Shown in pieces: positions 62,368 to 64,000 of a stretch of DNA of 64,000 bases. Source of the DNA: CAKZQX01 sp034435975. GTDB lineage: Bacteria > Chloroflexota > Chloroflexia > Chloroflexales > Chloroflexaceae. Numbering within the stretch: the stretch's first letter is position 1; every line of letters starts with the position of its first letter. The DNA lies in assembly GCA_034435975.1 (NCBI GenBank), contig DAOTWD010000032.1:11798-75797 (forward strand), given 5' to 3'. The position numbers and the translations under genes are program-made. Below the pieces are notes generated by a model. That model was not told where the DNA came from. It worked only from the letters and a program-made list of their open reading frames with translations, and did no database searches.

Positions 62368-63507
62368 GTGAATTTCTTCCAGAATGTGGATGTAGATACG
62401 GCTAGTCTGGCTACGATGGCGAAGTATTCCTCGGTTGCTATGAACTTCTTCCAGGATGTGGATGTAGATACAGAGATAGCGGGAACGAAGCCTGTGTTTC
62501 GTGATAGGGATGCATGGGAAGAACCAGATCTCCTGGCGGACGATACAGAGGATTTTGTAGATCATGTGGAAGATATTGACGATCTGGAAGATAATGAGCC
62601 AGTTGCTGACTCTATCCAGCTCTATTTGCATGAAATTGGTCAAGTACCGCTGTTGACTGCTGAAGAAGAAGTTATCCTGGCGCGCCAATATACTGAGGGA
62701 AAGGCTGCCCGTGCTGCGCTGGAAAACGAGCAGTATTGTTCACCCGCAGAACGGTTGGCTCTGGAACAGGCGGCAGCACGGGCAGATGACGCCCGGCGAC
62801 AGATCATTCAGGCCAATCTGCGTCTGGTAGTCAGCGTGGCGAAAAAATATATGAATAGTTCGATGTCGTTTATGGATCTGGTGCAGGAAGGCAATATTGG
62901 CTTAATGCGCGCCGTCGAGAAGTTCGACTATCGCCGGGGCAATCGTTTCTCTACCTATGCAACCTGGTGGATTCGCCAGGCCGTAACCCGTGCGCTGGCC
63001 GAACAGAGCCGCTTGATTCGGCTGCCGGTGCATCTGAGTGAGTCGCTTGTGCATCTACGGCGAGCGATCTACAAGCTCGAACAGCAATTGGAGCGTGAGC
63101 CGACACCGGAAGAGATCGCCAGCATCATGAACATGAGTTTGCGCAAGGTCAAGCGGTTGCTCCGGGCCTCAACCCAACCGATCTCGATCGAGCAGCCACT
63201 GAACAACGACAAAGAAGGCCGGATTGCTGAGTTGCTGGCAGACGAAACGCTGGAGACACCAATGGAAATCGCAGCACAGAATATGTTGCAGCAGGAACTG
63301 TCCGCAGCCTTGAATGATCTGCCGGAGCGTGAACGCAAGATCCTCGAACTGCGGTATGGTTTGATGGACGGCAAGTACCGCACGCTCGAGGAGGTCGGGG
63401 TAGCGTTTGGGATCACCCGTGAGCGAACCCGCCAGATCGAAGCCGAGGCCATGCGGCGGTTGCGTCATCCCAGTGTCGGGTTGCGGCTCCAGGGCTATCT
63501 GGAGTAA
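62368..63507 (+). CDS. Sigma-70 family RNA polymerase sigma factor (group 1/2)
   Basis: About 379 residues from GTG 62368, with AGGAGG six bases upstream. Region 1.2: 'DSIQLYLHEIGQVPLLTAEE'. Region 2: 'ANLRLVVSVAKKYMNSSMSF', 'MDLVQEGNIGLMRAVEKFDY' and 'RFSTYATWWIRQAVTRALAE'. Region 3: 'LPVHLSESLVHLRRAIYKLE'. Region 4: 'LPERERKILELRYGLMDGKY' and 'FGITRERTRQIEAEAMRRLR'. There is no full region 1.1, so it may be group 2 (SigA-like secondary) or the short primary type. Oddly, the first 34 residues contain two copies of 'NFFQ(N/D)VDVDT' separated by 24 codons. It stands alone on the plus strand. Confidence 0.95.
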   Translation: MNFFQNVDVDTASLATMAKYSSVAMNFFQDVDVDTEIAGTKPVFRDRDAWEEPDLLADDTEDFVDHVEDIDDLEDNEPVADSIQLYLHEIGQVPLLTAEEEVILARQYTEGKAARAALENEQYCSPAERLALEQAAARADDARRQIIQANLRLVVSVAKKYMNSSMSFMDLVQEGNIGLMRAVEKFDYRRGNRFSTYATWWIRQAVTRALAEQSRLIRLPVHLSESLVHLRRAIYKLEQQLEREPTPEEIASIMNMSLRKVKRLLRASTQPISIEQPLNNDKEGRIAELLADETLETPMEIAAQNMLQQELSAALNDLPERERKILELRYGLMDGKYRTLEEVGVAFGITRERTRQIEAEAMRRLRHPSVGLRLQGYLE

Positions 63508-63527
63508 GATATATGGCAATCTTAAAT

Positions 63528-63621
63528 TAGTTGTGAAGTCCCGAGTCCAGGCTAAAGCCTGGACAGAGCCAGTTCATGCGAGAGCCTGGAATCCGGTGTA
63601 CAATGATAACAGGCTTGCTAT
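63528..63621. repeat. Palindromic intergenic repeat (family 2)
   Basis: tagttgtgaagtcccgagtc begins a ~94-bp copy matching 18260-18357, with the palindrome gtccaggct-aaagcctggac at its left and caggcttgctat at its right end. It lies just after the sigma factor stop and could act as its terminator. 63622-63849 shows no gene. Confidence 0.65.
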
Positions 63622-63849
63622 GGCTTTACGCAATTATCGTGCGTGTATCAATTCATCATAACGACGTATCAACACTGAACCATTCAGGTGTATACGCGAT
63701 TGACGGGGGTCATGGCTTTCCTGGAATTGTATCGATCACTCAGAACGACTCCCATACCAACGTGCTGTCGCGCCTGTGGCAATAAAAAGCGTGGTTGTGT
63801 GCAATCACGCCGCGGTTGATCAGGCAACCAGTATCCATAGCGCTGCGAC

Positions 63850-64000
63850 TTAAGGATCTTCGGCCATACTCGCCGATCCTCGTTGTGGTGTGATGATCAA
63901 TGGCAGATAGACGGTTTGGTGCCGCATATTGACCAGAACCGGGGCCGAGATATTGCTATGCGCGTCCTGGAAGCGGACATAGATTGGCGGTGGAGGATTA
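63850..64000 (-). CDS. C-terminal part of a secreted-type protein ending near a YLPLI motif (cut by window edge)
   Basis: 50 codons on the minus strand, entering at the right edge and ending at TAA 63850-63852. The translation includes 'PPPPIYVRFQDAHSNISAPV' then 'RHQTVYLPLIITPQRG' and 'SASMAEDP'. The 'VYLPLI' string matches the end of the 1243-residue surface protein (28455). The Pro-rich beginning suggests a linker. The main part lies outside the window, so the function cannot be judged. Confidence 0.55.
   Translation of the reverse strand, partial: NPPPPIYVRFQDAHSNISAPVLVNMRHQTVYLPLIITPQRGSASMAEDP

Noticed and set aside
1..64000. tRNA, rRNA, riboswitch or replication origin
   Set aside because: Reading through the gaps showed no tRNA-like CCA/T-loop patterns, rRNA stretches, known riboswitch cores or DnaA-box clusters; a covariance-model scan would be needed to exclude small RNAs.

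Overview
The window looks like a chromosomal segment of a Chloroflexota bacterium, probably class Chloroflexia (the Chloroflexus/Roseiflexus/Herpetosiphon side). This rests on gene content and style, not on a database search. The signs are moderate GC, many secreted proteins carrying a short YLPL(I/V)-type motif, a P-loop-degenerate CpsD-like protein, GTG/TTG starts with good Shine-Dalgarno sequences, and many small palindromic intergenic repeats. No rRNA, tRNA, complete transposase or cas gene was seen.

Layout. 0.1-2.1 kb holds an ornithine cyclodeaminase-family enzyme and a single-domain response regulator. 2.2-22.2 kb is an exopolysaccharide/capsule locus: family 2 and family 4 glycosyltransferases, a hexapeptide acyltransferase, a Wzy/ligase-type membrane protein, a Wzx-type flippase, a Wzz-type chain-length protein, a degenerate tyrosine-kinase-like partner, a 47-residue membrane protein and two secreted proteins. 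22.5-25.8 kb carries assimilatory sulfur reduction (cysI, and cysH with the Fe-S cysteines of APS reductases), with a palindromic operator-like site upstream of cysI. 25.9-32.2 kb has small conserved proteins, an alpha/beta hydrolase that lacks its catalytic His, and a 1243-residue DUF11-type surface protein. 32.5-46.3 kb is a second glycosylation region: two DPM1/ArnC-like GT2 enzymes, an AglD/UPF0104 membrane protein, a DUF2079 membrane protein, a GT4 and two GT-C (GT39-like) membrane glycosyltransferases, interrupted by an FprA-type ferredoxin-NADP reductase. 46.4-54 kb has a GH31 alpha-glucosidase, an operon of zincin, GH18 and TPR proteins, and small proteins. 54.5-63.5 kb has two alpha/beta hydrolases, a large membrane protein, an ECF sigma/anti-sigma pair, a polyprenyl synthetase with an SDR-like protein, and a primary-type sigma factor. 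The right edge cuts a secreted protein ending in the YLPLI motif.

How it works together (inference). The first locus would build polysaccharide on a polyprenyl carrier, flip it, polymerise it and control its length. The second would make polyprenyl-phosphate sugars and use them through membrane GT-C enzymes, perhaps to decorate surface proteins such as the DUF11 protein. CysI, CysH and FprA could share a ferredoxin-based electron supply.

Most unusual items: a three-repeat CRISPR-like array whose last repeat encodes the end of a lipoprotein; at least two families of palindromic intergenic repeats; a pair of inverted ~100-bp repeats around a glycosyltransferase, one of which supplies its stop codon; several enzymes with lost catalytic residues; and a tandem duplication at the N-terminus of the sigma factor.
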